The notes beneath the pieces were generated by a model. It was given only the letters and a program-made list of their open reading frames with translations. It ran no database searches and was not told the DNA's origin. Below are positions 42,732 through 50,641 of a stretch of 64,000 nucleotides of DNA, piece by piece. The first letter of the stretch is position 1; each line of letters begins with the position of its first letter. The DNA lies in the NCBI GenBank assembly GCA_028823105.1, contig JAPKCC010000003.1, forward strand, positions 1-64,000, given 5' to 3'. Position numbers and translations under genes: made by a program. The DNA comes from Phycisphaerales bacterium (GTDB lineage: Bacteria; Planctomycetota; Phycisphaerae; Phycisphaerales; SM1A02).

Positions 42732-43241
42732 TTAGAAATATTCCCGATGATCACCGATCTTGTAAATCCAAGCCACCAGGAGCATCGCTACCAACACCCA
42801 GAGAAGCCGTTTTCCGAACATCCCGGAGAAGAACGGAGCAATCATCGATCCCGAAACCGCGGTCCAACCTCCGATCAGCACCACCATCGCGGTTGCGACC
42901 GCCAGTAGTGCTCCAAGGGGTTGGGTGCGGAAGGATTCCAAGAGGTTTCCATGAGCCGCGAAACTGAACGCCGTGGTCATCCCACACGTCGGGCAAGGCA
43001 TGTTCGCTGCAACGATCCAGTTGCACGGCGGAAGCCCCATCTGCCGGTGCGTCCCGAGTCCGTCCTCGGAAGGCGTCAAGATCCAGGCGATCACCAGAAC
43101 CGTCGCGGCCGCCAGCGCCGCAAATCCCGAACCAAGACGGACTCCGCCGGAGGCTCGTTGAGGAATCGCGACACTCCTTCCCGCGGAAGCCCAATCAGGA
43201 GCCGCAGGAGGCGGTGACGAAGACCCCGGTGCATCTACCAT
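42732..43241 (-). CDS. DUF2752 membrane protein
   Basis: 169 residues. The hallmark CNWIVAANMPCPTCGMTTAFSFAAHG (Cys pair CPTCGMT, ~84-90) identifies DUF2752. Three hydrophobic segments lie at about 40-58, 108-128 and 145-162. Function is unknown; the cysteines could be redox-active or metal-binding. A GTG 6 nt upstream of the chosen ATG is also possible. It is read toward the lipoprotein pair with ~100 bp between. Confidence 0.85.
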   Translation of the reverse strand: MVDAPGSSSPPPAAPDWASAGRSVAIPQRASGGVRLGSGFAALAAATVLVIAWILTPSEDGLGTHRQMGLPPCNWIVAANMPCPTCGMTTAFSFAAHGNLLESFRTQPLGALLAVATAMVVLIGGWTAVSGSMIAPFFSGMFGKRLLWVLVAMLLVAWIYKIGDHREYF

Positions 43242-43371
43242 CCCCACAGGCTACCGAGCCCTTCTTGGCGAGGCAATGAATTCGCCTGAAATCAACCCTC
43301 TCGGCGTCACCAACCGTCTTTCCGATCGTCCACAATCGAATCGTGCATCCACCGATCGCTAACATGCGTGC

Positions 43372-44355
43372 ATGACCAGAAACGCATGGCTCGACGCCCA
43401 TCTCGATCTTGCCTATCTCGCCGGGGAAGGCCGGGACTTCAGCCGCTCGGTGGCCGAACTTGAGGTCGATGGGGCCGTCACGTGGCCAGATCTCGCCGCC
43501 GCCCGCATCCAGACCATCTTCGCCACCATCTTCACCGAACGAGATGGTCCCGCCAATGAGCCCGCGGCGTATCCGGCGGATGACCCCGACGCGGCGGAAC
43601 GCGCCGGACGCCGGCAGTTGAGTTGGTACCTAGCCGAAGAAGAGGCGGGTCGCGTCACGATCGTTCGAGAACTCAAGGATCTCGATTCCAAAATCGTGCC
43701 GCGGCTGGTTCTTCTGATGGAATGCGCAGACCCGATCAAGACGCCCCAAGACACCGCCTGGTGGGTGGACCGCGGCGTCCGCGTCGTTGGCTTGAGCTGG
43801 GCGCGGGGCTCGCGGTACGCCGGTGGCAACGCACGGCCTGGCGGACTCAGCCCGGAGGGGGAAGCACTGGTCGACGCGCTCGAGACGCACGGCGTGGGGC
43901 ATGATGTCTCCCATCTCTCCCCCGCCGCCTTCGATGATCTCCTGGCAAGGACCTCCGGTCCGATCTGTGCCACACACTCCAACGCCGCGACGATCACCGG
44001 TCCCGATGACCGCCACCTTCGAGATGATCAGATCAAAGCGATCGCGGCCCGCGGTGGGGTCATTGGCCTCAATCTCTTCGGTCAATTCCTTCGTGGCGAC
44101 GGCATCACCGCGACCATCGACGACTGCCTCGACCACATCGAACACGTCGCCTCATTGGCCGGTCGCGATCGGGTGGGACTGGGGTCGGATGCCGATGGCG
44201 GCTTTGGAGCATCTTCCCTTCCGGAAGGGCTCCAAGATCTCCGCCGACTGGACCGACTCACGCTCGGCCTCGCGGATCGAGGATGGACTTCGGCAGAAAC
44301 CCAAGGGTTTCAATTCGACAATTGGAAGACATGGCTTGACAAGCTACTGACGTGA
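43372..44355 (+). CDS. Membrane dipeptidase family (M19) peptidase
   Basis: 327 residues. The zinc ligands HxD in DAHLDLAYL (~8-16), Glu in LLMECADP (~117), His in DVSHLS and ATHSNA, and the late GLGSDADGGFG match renal dipeptidase-type enzymes, which cleave dipeptides including D-residue ones. No signal peptide is present, so it is probably cytoplasmic. Length is shorter than the usual ~350-400, mainly at the C-terminus. A hairpin directly follows. Confidence 0.88.
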   Translation: MTRNAWLDAHLDLAYLAGEGRDFSRSVAELEVDGAVTWPDLAAARIQTIFATIFTERDGPANEPAAYPADDPDAAERAGRRQLSWYLAEEEAGRVTIVRELKDLDSKIVPRLVLLMECADPIKTPQDTAWWVDRGVRVVGLSWARGSRYAGGNARPGGLSPEGEALVDALETHGVGHDVSHLSPAAFDDLLARTSGPICATHSNAATITGPDDRHLRDDQIKAIAARGGVIGLNLFGQFLRGDGITATIDDCLDHIEHVASLAGRDRVGLGSDADGGFGASSLPEGLQDLRRLDRLTLGLADRGWTSAETQGFQFDNWKTWLDKLLT

Positions 44356-44364
44356 AGACACTTC

Positions 44365-44382
44365 GGAGAGATTGCTCTCCGC
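44365..44382 (+). terminator. Short hairpin after the dipeptidase gene
   Basis: CGGAGAG and CTCTCCG pair perfectly around ATTG. No T-tract follows, so it may be a weak terminator. Confidence 0.4.
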
Positions 44383-44433
44383 CACGACCTCGCCTCAACA
44401 GCCTCGTATTAAAAAACCCATCGGAGAAGAAAT

Positions 44434-45363
44434 ATGACCCGAACCACCACACTGACCATTCTTACCTGCCTCGTGACCGGCCTCGTACCGAAGCCAACGA
44501 TCGCTGACACCTCCATCCGCCTCGATTTCGCGGCTGGAATTCTTGCCCTGCAGGAAGCGACCACCACCGACGAGTCCACCGCCGGCGACTCCACGACCGC
44601 CACCGCACCGACCGAGACGGCCGGAGACGGACCGAGTGCCGAGCAACTCGCCAAGGCGGCGCAGAACCCCGTCGCCGACATGATCAGCCTTCCATTCCAG
44701 AACAATTTTACGTTTCCGACCGGCCCTGGGAACAATGCCCAATGGGTGCTCAACATCCAACCGGTCATTCCGATCAAGGTCAATGACGACATCAATCTGA
44801 TCACCCGAACGATCCTCCCGGTGGTCTATGCACCATCGCCGGGCGCTGGTGTCTCAAGTGATTTCGGACTCGGCGATCTCCAGTTCACGGCGTTCTTCTC
44901 GCCCGCGAAGTCCGACGGCCTGATCTGGGGCGTGGGACCGGTGTTTCAATTTCCAACCGCGACCTCCGACCGACTTGGAACCGACAAGTGGTCGGCCGGC
45001 CCCAGCGTCGTCGCACTCACGATGCAAGGACCATGGGTGATCGGCGGACTGGTTCAGAATGTCTGGTCGTATGCCGGATCGGGTGGAACGGATGTGAACG
45101 CGCTTCTCGTTCAGCCGTTCATCAACTACAACCTCCCCGGTGGGTGGTACCTCACCACCGCGCCGGTGCTCACCGCCAACTGGAAGGCCGACTCCAGCAA
45201 CCGGTGGACGATTCCAATCGGCGGAGGCGTCGGAAGGGTGCTGCGAATCGGCTCTCGGCCGGTCAACATTCAATTGCAGACTTTCTACAACGTGGAACGT
45301 CCCGCCGGGGTCGGCGAGTGGAACATCCGATTCCAAGTCCAGTTGCTCTTCCCCACGAGGTGA
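44434..45363 (+). CDS. Outer-membrane beta-barrel-like secreted protein
   Basis: 309 residues with GGAGAAG just upstream. A signal peptide (~1-24) precedes a Thr/Ala-rich linker, then AEQLAKAAQNPVADMISLPFQNNFTF, a block found in proteins labelled neuromedin U or transporter-like. The rest is amphipathic beta strands (INLITRTILPVVYAPSP, DFGLGDLQFTAFFSP, LIWGVGPVFQFPTATSD) ending in NIRFQVQLLFPTR, a terminal strand with an aromatic near the end as in outer-membrane barrels. It converges on the partner gene of the ParA-CBM48 locus. Confidence 0.75.
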   Translation: MTRTTTLTILTCLVTGLVPKPTIADTSIRLDFAAGILALQEATTTDESTAGDSTTATAPTETAGDGPSAEQLAKAAQNPVADMISLPFQNNFTFPTGPGNNAQWVLNIQPVIPIKVNDDINLITRTILPVVYAPSPGAGVSSDFGLGDLQFTAFFSPAKSDGLIWGVGPVFQFPTATSDRLGTDKWSAGPSVVALTMQGPWVIGGLVQNVWSYAGSGGTDVNALLVQPFINYNLPGGWYLTTAPVLTANWKADSSNRWTIPIGGGVGRVLRIGSRPVNIQLQTFYNVERPAGVGEWNIRFQVQLLFPTR

Positions 45364-45381
45364 GGATCGCGACCGACGGAT

Positions 45382-46944
45382 TCAACCGGGAATGATGGCA
45401 TTCTGCTCGCTATTGAGCGGGATGCTTCGGCGAGTACCGCCATCATCGATGATCAGATGAAGCCGCAATCCGGTGCGATGCAGGTCGGCGACCCGCGGCG
45501 GATTCGTCGTGAAGACATGGATCGTCGACACACCCGAGAACGCCATGGCGGTCGTGACCAGGTCCCGATTTCGGTGCAACCAGGCATCCGCAATTCTGGC
45601 GGACTCAAGGTCATCATCTAAGCAGCACACATGGACCCCGCCCTCGGCATCGGCGGCGAGTTCGATGCCCGGCGCGATCGGGCATCGAAAACCGGTCAGT
45701 TTCAGTTCGGGAAGAAAGCCTGCGAGTCCGGCGTCGGAAGATTCCGCCGTCGGAGAGGCATCGACGGTCGAGCCATCGATCGGACCGAGCCTCGACGCGG
45801 CCGCAGATTGACTGGTCTCCGGGCCATCGGCGCTCGAATCCGAGATTCCCACACTGGCGTCTTCTTCCGGCGAGAACGCGGGCTCGCCAGGCGCACCCAT
45901 GGGAGAAGGTTGGAGGCGAACGGAACGAAAGTTGTTTCTTGGCCGACCGGTCTCCGCTTCCGAATCGGCTCCCGAGTGGGCTTCAGAGGCGGCTTCGGAG
46001 CCTGGAAAGAGCGGCTGCATCGAACCAGCATCGGTTCGCCGGCGGTGCGAGGCCGATGACGAGTCTGTCTTCACGTCCTCCGGCGTCTCACTCGAATCCT
46101 CGAATCTCGCCAGACGAAGTCCTCCCAGATGCGGTCGCGGCTCCGGATTCGTTTCTCCAGCAATCTCTGGATGACCACCTGTCTCGGGTCGGAGTTCGGC
46201 AAGATCAAGCGACGCCCGGATGGCCGAGACCACCTCTTGAGGACTCCGCCGGACCGATTCATCAAAGACCAGACGCTGGGATCCTTCGACCACATCGAGC
46301 CGACGTACCGTCGCCACCACCGGCAACGGACGGTCGAGATGTCGGATCGCGGCCTCGGCCAGAACGTCGCCGGCGCTTTCTGCCCTTTCGGGATCAGCGC
46401 CGACCACCACCAGCCCCAGATCCAGCGAACTCTCTGCCGGCACTCTGGCGGCGGCGCTCTTCGCGAGTCGATACGCCTCGATCACTGCCGGCTGCTCGGC
46501 GGCGGTCAGAATGACCACTTCATCGGCGCCGGCACGAACGGCTTCGGCGGCATCTCGATCGTCCACACAGACGACCCAGCGATGCAGACGGTCGGCGATG
46601 ATCGCCGCCGACTTTGCGAGATCAGCGCCCTGAGGTCGGGCGATATTCGTATCCGAACGGAAGATCTCGATCGAACAGCGGCCACCTTCCAGCCGCACGA
46701 GGCCGGTCGAACCCGACTTCTCCGCGATCCGGTCCGCGTACTGGGTCACCCAGAGACCCGCCATCACCGGGAGGTGACCGCAGATCGCAATGGTGAGCCT
46801 TGGCTTGACCGCCTTGGGTTGTGATGGACGATCGGTGACTCGGTTCTGAGTACCCCCGATGCCACCGAGCGCCGCACCGGCAGGCGGTTCGTCGCTCAGG
46901 AAAAGGGCGGTGAGTTCGTCGAAAGGATCGCGGGCCGCATCCAT
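45382..46944 (-). CDS. Partner of the ParA-CBM48 protein: MinD/ParA-like fold without P-loop, plus linker and C-terminal domain
   Basis: 520 residues; GGAG lies 8 nt before the ATG. A short acidic-amphipathic opening (DPFDELTALFLSDEP) is followed by a domain (~48-250) that follows the ParA/MinD strand-helix order: LTIAICGHLPVMAGLWVTQYADRIA where the P-loop should be, DEVVILTAAEQPAVIEAYRLAKSAA where MinD has its TPEP-like helix, LDLGLVVVGADPERA, and LPVVATVRRLDVV. No Gly-Lys-Thr is present, so nucleotide binding is unlikely. A long Ser/Glu/Ala linker (~255-405) leads to a C-terminal alpha/beta domain (~410-520). It starts 70 bp after the ParA gene. No family is known to me; the fold is inferred. 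Confidence 0.6.
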   Translation of the reverse strand: MDAARDPFDELTALFLSDEPPAGAALGGIGGTQNRVTDRPSQPKAVKPRLTIAICGHLPVMAGLWVTQYADRIAEKSGSTGLVRLEGGRCSIEIFRSDTNIARPQGADLAKSAAIIADRLHRWVVCVDDRDAAEAVRAGADEVVILTAAEQPAVIEAYRLAKSAAARVPAESSLDLGLVVVGADPERAESAGDVLAEAAIRHLDRPLPVVATVRRLDVVEGSQRLVFDESVRRSPQEVVSAIRASLDLAELRPETGGHPEIAGETNPEPRPHLGGLRLARFEDSSETPEDVKTDSSSASHRRRTDAGSMQPLFPGSEAASEAHSGADSEAETGRPRNNFRSVRLQPSPMGAPGEPAFSPEEDASVGISDSSADGPETSQSAAASRLGPIDGSTVDASPTAESSDAGLAGFLPELKLTGFRCPIAPGIELAADAEGGVHVCCLDDDLESARIADAWLHRNRDLVTTAMAFSGVSTIHVFTTNPPRVADLHRTGLRLHLIIDDGGTRRSIPLNSEQNAIIPG

Positions 46945-47014
46945 GCTTCACGCTCCGAAGTAGCGGACCGACGTGCTCGCCGATCCAGGAAGCCGGCATC
47001 CGCCGGCGGGAACA

Positions 47015-48355
47015 TCAGGTTGACTTCACGGCATCTGTCTTGACGACGCCGACTTCGCGGGCACGTCCGGTCGTCGCCCCCATCACACTCGCCGGCTTGC
47101 CGTCGGGGCCGTCGACCACTCGGGGATTCGAGGGGTCCAGCATGGCCTTTCCGTCGACCACCAGTCGATACCGCACTTCCGAATCGCCCGGGACTTCAAT
47201 TCCCACCCACTCCGAGCCCTCCGCCTGATTGGCGAGCGAACGGAGCGGAAGCCCGGCACCGTGCCATTGGTTGAAATCGCCGGTGACGGCGATGCAGTCG
47301 CCAAGGGCCGCGGGTTGGACGATGCGAATCCGCCCGGTGGCCGTCTTCTGCCCCGGAAGCCTGACGGTCACCGCCGGTTCGGATGAACGCCCGGGGCTCA
47401 ACCGCTGCACGAGTTCGGCGACTCGGGACGAGACTTCGACCTCACGAACTCCGGACGCATCACCGAGCTGAGATACCGAGGGCTCCGAAGGGCCGCTGCC
47501 GGTCAGGTCGACCGCATCCGACGATGGCGACGACGCTTCCGACTCCTCCGGGGATGGCGGCTCGATGATGGCGGCGGATTCGGTTTCCAGCCACGCTGCA
47601 AGACGCTGATAATCGCGTGTCGCCTCGGAATCGGGCGCATGTTCGATGACAGCGCGTCCGAATGCCGTGGCCTCCCTGATGTCGAGATGATCTCGAATTG
47701 GATGCGGCGAGACACCGGAACCGAAATGCGAGCGAAGCGCATCGAGCAGGTCTCGATCGAGCGAGCGTTCTTCATGAAGCAGATTGGGGACGATCCGCGC
47801 CCGAACCGGGCGATCGATCCGGGCCGCCATGGCACGGAGCGTCGCCCATTGCCGCTGCGCGCCGCGAGTCGCCAGAAAGCCCGTCTCGACCGGAACGAGG
47901 ACCTCGTCGGCGGCTCGGAGGGCGTTGAAGGTGAGCATGCCGATCGTGGGTGGACAGTCGATCAGGCAGTAGTCCATGGTCTCGGAGAACGCCTCGAGTC
48001 CTCGTTTGAGGCGTCGATCACGATCCCCCGCTTCCATCAAGCCACCACCCGGCGCCTCGGCTCGAGCCAGACGAACGGTGCTGGGAAGGAGCCGAAGTCC
48101 GTATGCGACCTCCCAGGTTCGGGAGCCGATCTGCGAGGCATTGAACTGACCCGATGGTGGGTCAAGGAGCAGATCGATGGTGCTGTATTCGATCTCATCC
48201 TCGGGGACACCAAGCGCCGCAGCGCAGTGAGACTGGGGGTCGAGGTCGACCAACAGCACGCGGCGTCCCTGGGCGGCAAGCACTGCAGCCAAGTTGACGG
48301 AGGTGGTGGTCTTCCCACATCCACCTTTCTGATTCACAATCGAGATGATCCGCAT
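47015..48355 (-). CDS. ParA-family ATPase fused to a CBM48/AMPK-beta-like domain
   Basis: 446 residues. A full ParA domain (1-~255): deviant Walker A KGGCGKTT (K10-T17), Walker A' VDLDPQ (D37, D39), Walker B CLIDCPP (D133), and the sensor-like PVETGFLATRGA. A Ser/Pro/Glu linker follows (~262-325). Residues ~340-420 read as a family 48 carbohydrate-binding module: CIAVTGDFNQWHGAGLPL, then SEWVGIEVPGDSEVRYRLVVDGK and DPSNPRVVDGPDGK, the pattern of glycogen-binding domains in branching enzyme and AMPK beta. No parB lies nearby. The likely role is ATP-driven positioning of a polysaccharide-linked cargo such as glycogen; that is inference. aroB is 135 bp upstream. Confidence 0.82.
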   Translation of the reverse strand: MRIISIVNQKGGCGKTTTSVNLAAVLAAQGRRVLLVDLDPQSHCAAALGVPEDEIEYSTIDLLLDPPSGQFNASQIGSRTWEVAYGLRLLPSTVRLARAEAPGGGLMEAGDRDRRLKRGLEAFSETMDYCLIDCPPTIGMLTFNALRAADEVLVPVETGFLATRGAQRQWATLRAMAARIDRPVRARIVPNLLHEERSLDRDLLDALRSHFGSGVSPHPIRDHLDIREATAFGRAVIEHAPDSEATRDYQRLAAWLETESAAIIEPPSPEESEASSPSSDAVDLTGSGPSEPSVSQLGDASGVREVEVSSRVAELVQRLSPGRSSEPAVTVRLPGQKTATGRIRIVQPAALGDCIAVTGDFNQWHGAGLPLRSLANQAEGSEWVGIEVPGDSEVRYRLVVDGKAMLDPSNPRVVDGPDGKPASVMGATTGRAREVGVVKTDAVKST

Positions 48356-48490
48356 GGCGAGAGACGGTCCTTCATGGGGTACAGCGGACCAATCGCGACT
48401 TCCGCGAGCACGGCCCCTCGGGCTCTTCCAGAATCGGCCCCAAGGACGCTAGGGCTTCAAAGATGGCTGCAGACGCCATTCACCGCCGAA

Positions 48491-49624
48491 TCAGTCCGCC
48501 GTCAGAATCGCCGCCCAACCTGCATCGACGACGTCCTCGGAAACCTCGTCCACGACCTCGATCCGTCCGACGCCACGAGGAAGCACGAGTCGGATTCGGC
48601 CACCCCGCGACTTCTTATCGAGCCGCATCACGTCACGAAGTGCTCCGAGTTCGACCCGGACCCCGGCCGGAAGGCTCGAGGGGAGGCCACAACGGTCCAG
48701 AAGCCTTTTGACCCGATCTTCCAACTCGTGGTCGGGGAGCAACCCTGCGGCCCTCGCCGCCCTACAAGCCGCCACCAGTCCGAGCGCGACGGCTTCTCCG
48801 TGCAACAGTCCGAGATCGACCTTGCTTTCCAGCGCATGGGCGTAGGTATGACCAAGATTCAGGAGCGCTCGTTCACCCGACTCCCTCGGATCTCGTCGGA
48901 CGATGGAGGCCTTGACGCCGGCGGATCGGGCCACGAAGTCGGGCAATGCATCCGGATCTCGCTCCAGCACCGACGGAAGATCACGTTCGAAGGCACCCAG
49001 GGCCTCCTCACCGTCGATTAACGCATGCTTCAGACATTCCGCGAGCCCGGACCGGAATTCCCGTTGGCCGAGCGTGGCCAGTACATCGCAGTCACAGATC
49101 ACCAGTCTCGCGGGCCAGAACGCCCCGACCAGGTTCTTCCCGAGGCCACCATCCGCCAACGGGCGATTGACCCCAGTCTTCCCTCCGATGGCCGCGTCGA
49201 CCATGCACAGGAGCGTGGTTGGCACCAGGACCAGATCGATCCCTCGCATCCAGCCACTGGCGGCAAAGCCCGCGACATCACAGACGATCCCCCCACCCAT
49301 CGCCACCAGCAGACCGTGACGATCGACGCCCGCGTCGAGCAGGCCATCCCAGATTCGCTCGACCGTCTTCATGGATTTCGCGGATTCAACGGCGTCAAAT
49401 GTTCCTCGAGCCAGTCCCACCCGCTCCCCGAGCGCGGCCTCGAGCAATCGACCGTGACGGTCCGCCACGATTCCATCCGGCCCGGAATCGATCGCCAGAT
49501 AGACGCCCGTTTCAGGCGCAAGCCCGGCGTCAGCGGCCAGAAGGTCGTGCGCCCGACCGAGAAGTCCTCGACCGATCAGGATCGTCGTGCGGGTCTGCTC
49601 GAACTCAAGCTCTTGACGGTGCAT
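48491..49624 (-). CDS. aroB: 3-dehydroquinate synthase
   Basis: 377 residues from the ATG at 49624. It closes DAHP to dehydroquinate in the shikimate pathway, using NAD and a divalent metal. MGGGIVCDVAGFAAS binds NAD; VPTTLLCMVDAAIGGKTGVN and GKNLVGAFWPA form the active site; metal ligands lie in EFRSGLAECLKHALI (Glu), NLGHTYAHALE and LLHGEAVALGL (His). The length is slightly above average. It is read leftward toward the ParA gene, possibly in the same transcript. Confidence 0.95.
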   Translation of the reverse strand: MHRQELEFEQTRTTILIGRGLLGRAHDLLAADAGLAPETGVYLAIDSGPDGIVADRHGRLLEAALGERVGLARGTFDAVESAKSMKTVERIWDGLLDAGVDRHGLLVAMGGGIVCDVAGFAASGWMRGIDLVLVPTTLLCMVDAAIGGKTGVNRPLADGGLGKNLVGAFWPARLVICDCDVLATLGQREFRSGLAECLKHALIDGEEALGAFERDLPSVLERDPDALPDFVARSAGVKASIVRRDPRESGERALLNLGHTYAHALESKVDLGLLHGEAVALGLVAACRAARAAGLLPDHELEDRVKRLLDRCGLPSSLPAGVRVELGALRDVMRLDKKSRGGRIRLVLPRGVGRIEVVDEVSEDVVDAGWAAILTAD

Positions 49625-49734
49625 GGAAGTCTGGTCTCCAGTCGACTCGGTCAAACAATCTCGCGCTCGGACCACTCAGGATCGGAACGCCTTCACGGGT
49701 GGGTCCAACGCCACGGCTGCAGGCCACGGACGGA

Positions 49735-50565
49735 TCATTCTGCATCCTCCGCGGGCCCGCGACGGGGCTCGGATTCCGCCTGTCTCGCCATCACTTCGAG
49801 CGCGTCTGCGGGGTCCACCGGGAGAGACATCGGCTCCGCGACGACTTCGACTCCCGTTCCAGCGTCGGCCGAGCCGGATCGACGCTCCCGATTGATCGGC
49901 GACGGGCCGCGCGCGGCCGCCGCGCGACGACGAAGGAAGACGACCACGCCACCCAGCAGTAGAACGAAGATCGGAAGCCCGATCCATCCACGCTCGGAAG
50001 AGACATGGCGGGCCCGGCCGATCAAGAGGGGCCATGATCGCGTCTGACCGTCGCGTGACTGGGTCTCGATCCGCCCGGAATACCGACCGAGGAATCGAAC
50101 TCGCCTTCCCACCATGGGGTCGGTCGAGGCCACGGTGGTGACGGCGATGGCGATCCGCCCATCCATCATCTCGATGGCCCATTCCTGAAGTGGCGCCTGA
50201 CCGGCCACCGAGCGTTCAGACTCCTGACGGATGATGCCGACGATCTCGACCAGTCGCCCCGCCTCGTCCGGCGAATCGAACCTAGAGAGGTCCACGATCT
50301 CACCTTCGGTCGCGTTCATTTTCTGGACCGGCCAGCGGCGGACCTCGTCGATGATCGGTTCCAGAGCGGAATCAGTCGCATCAACGAACGGCCCCTCGGC
50401 GATTCTCATCGACAACGCCGCGCCGATCGAGTCGATCGGACGAACTGGGATGACCCCGGGAGCGACGTCGTCAAGCACCTGCTGGTCCGCACCAAATGAA
50501 CAAAGCACGGCGAGGGAGAAGATCGCGAGCCAGAAGCGATTCGGGCTGATTCGAAGAGGAATCAT
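49735..50565 (-). CDS. Membrane-anchored protein with signal and C-terminal TM segment
   Basis: 276 residues. A hydrophobic start (MIPLRISPNRFWLAIFSLAVLCSF) is a signal or anchor. The extracytoplasmic part (~28-185) is beta-rich, with RVRFLGRYSGRIETQSRDGQTRSWPLLIGRARHV. A second hydrophobic stretch (WIGLPIFVLLLGGVVVFLRRR, ~190-210) is followed by an acidic cytoplasmic tail. The family is not known to me. It sits between the acyltransferase gene and aroB, all in one direction. Confidence 0.6.
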   Translation of the reverse strand: MIPLRISPNRFWLAIFSLAVLCSFGADQQVLDDVAPGVIPVRPIDSIGAALSMRIAEGPFVDATDSALEPIIDEVRRWPVQKMNATEGEIVDLSRFDSPDEAGRLVEIVGIIRQESERSVAGQAPLQEWAIEMMDGRIAIAVTTVASTDPMVGRRVRFLGRYSGRIETQSRDGQTRSWPLLIGRARHVSSERGWIGLPIFVLLLGGVVVFLRRRAAAARGPSPINRERRSGSADAGTGVEVVAEPMSLPVDPADALEVMARQAESEPRRGPAEDAE

Positions 50566-50641
50566 GTCCACCACTCTAGCCCGTCGAGTCCGCCCATCAG
50601 TGATGGAGGATTCAGACCTGGCGCTCGGACCGGAAGGTCGC

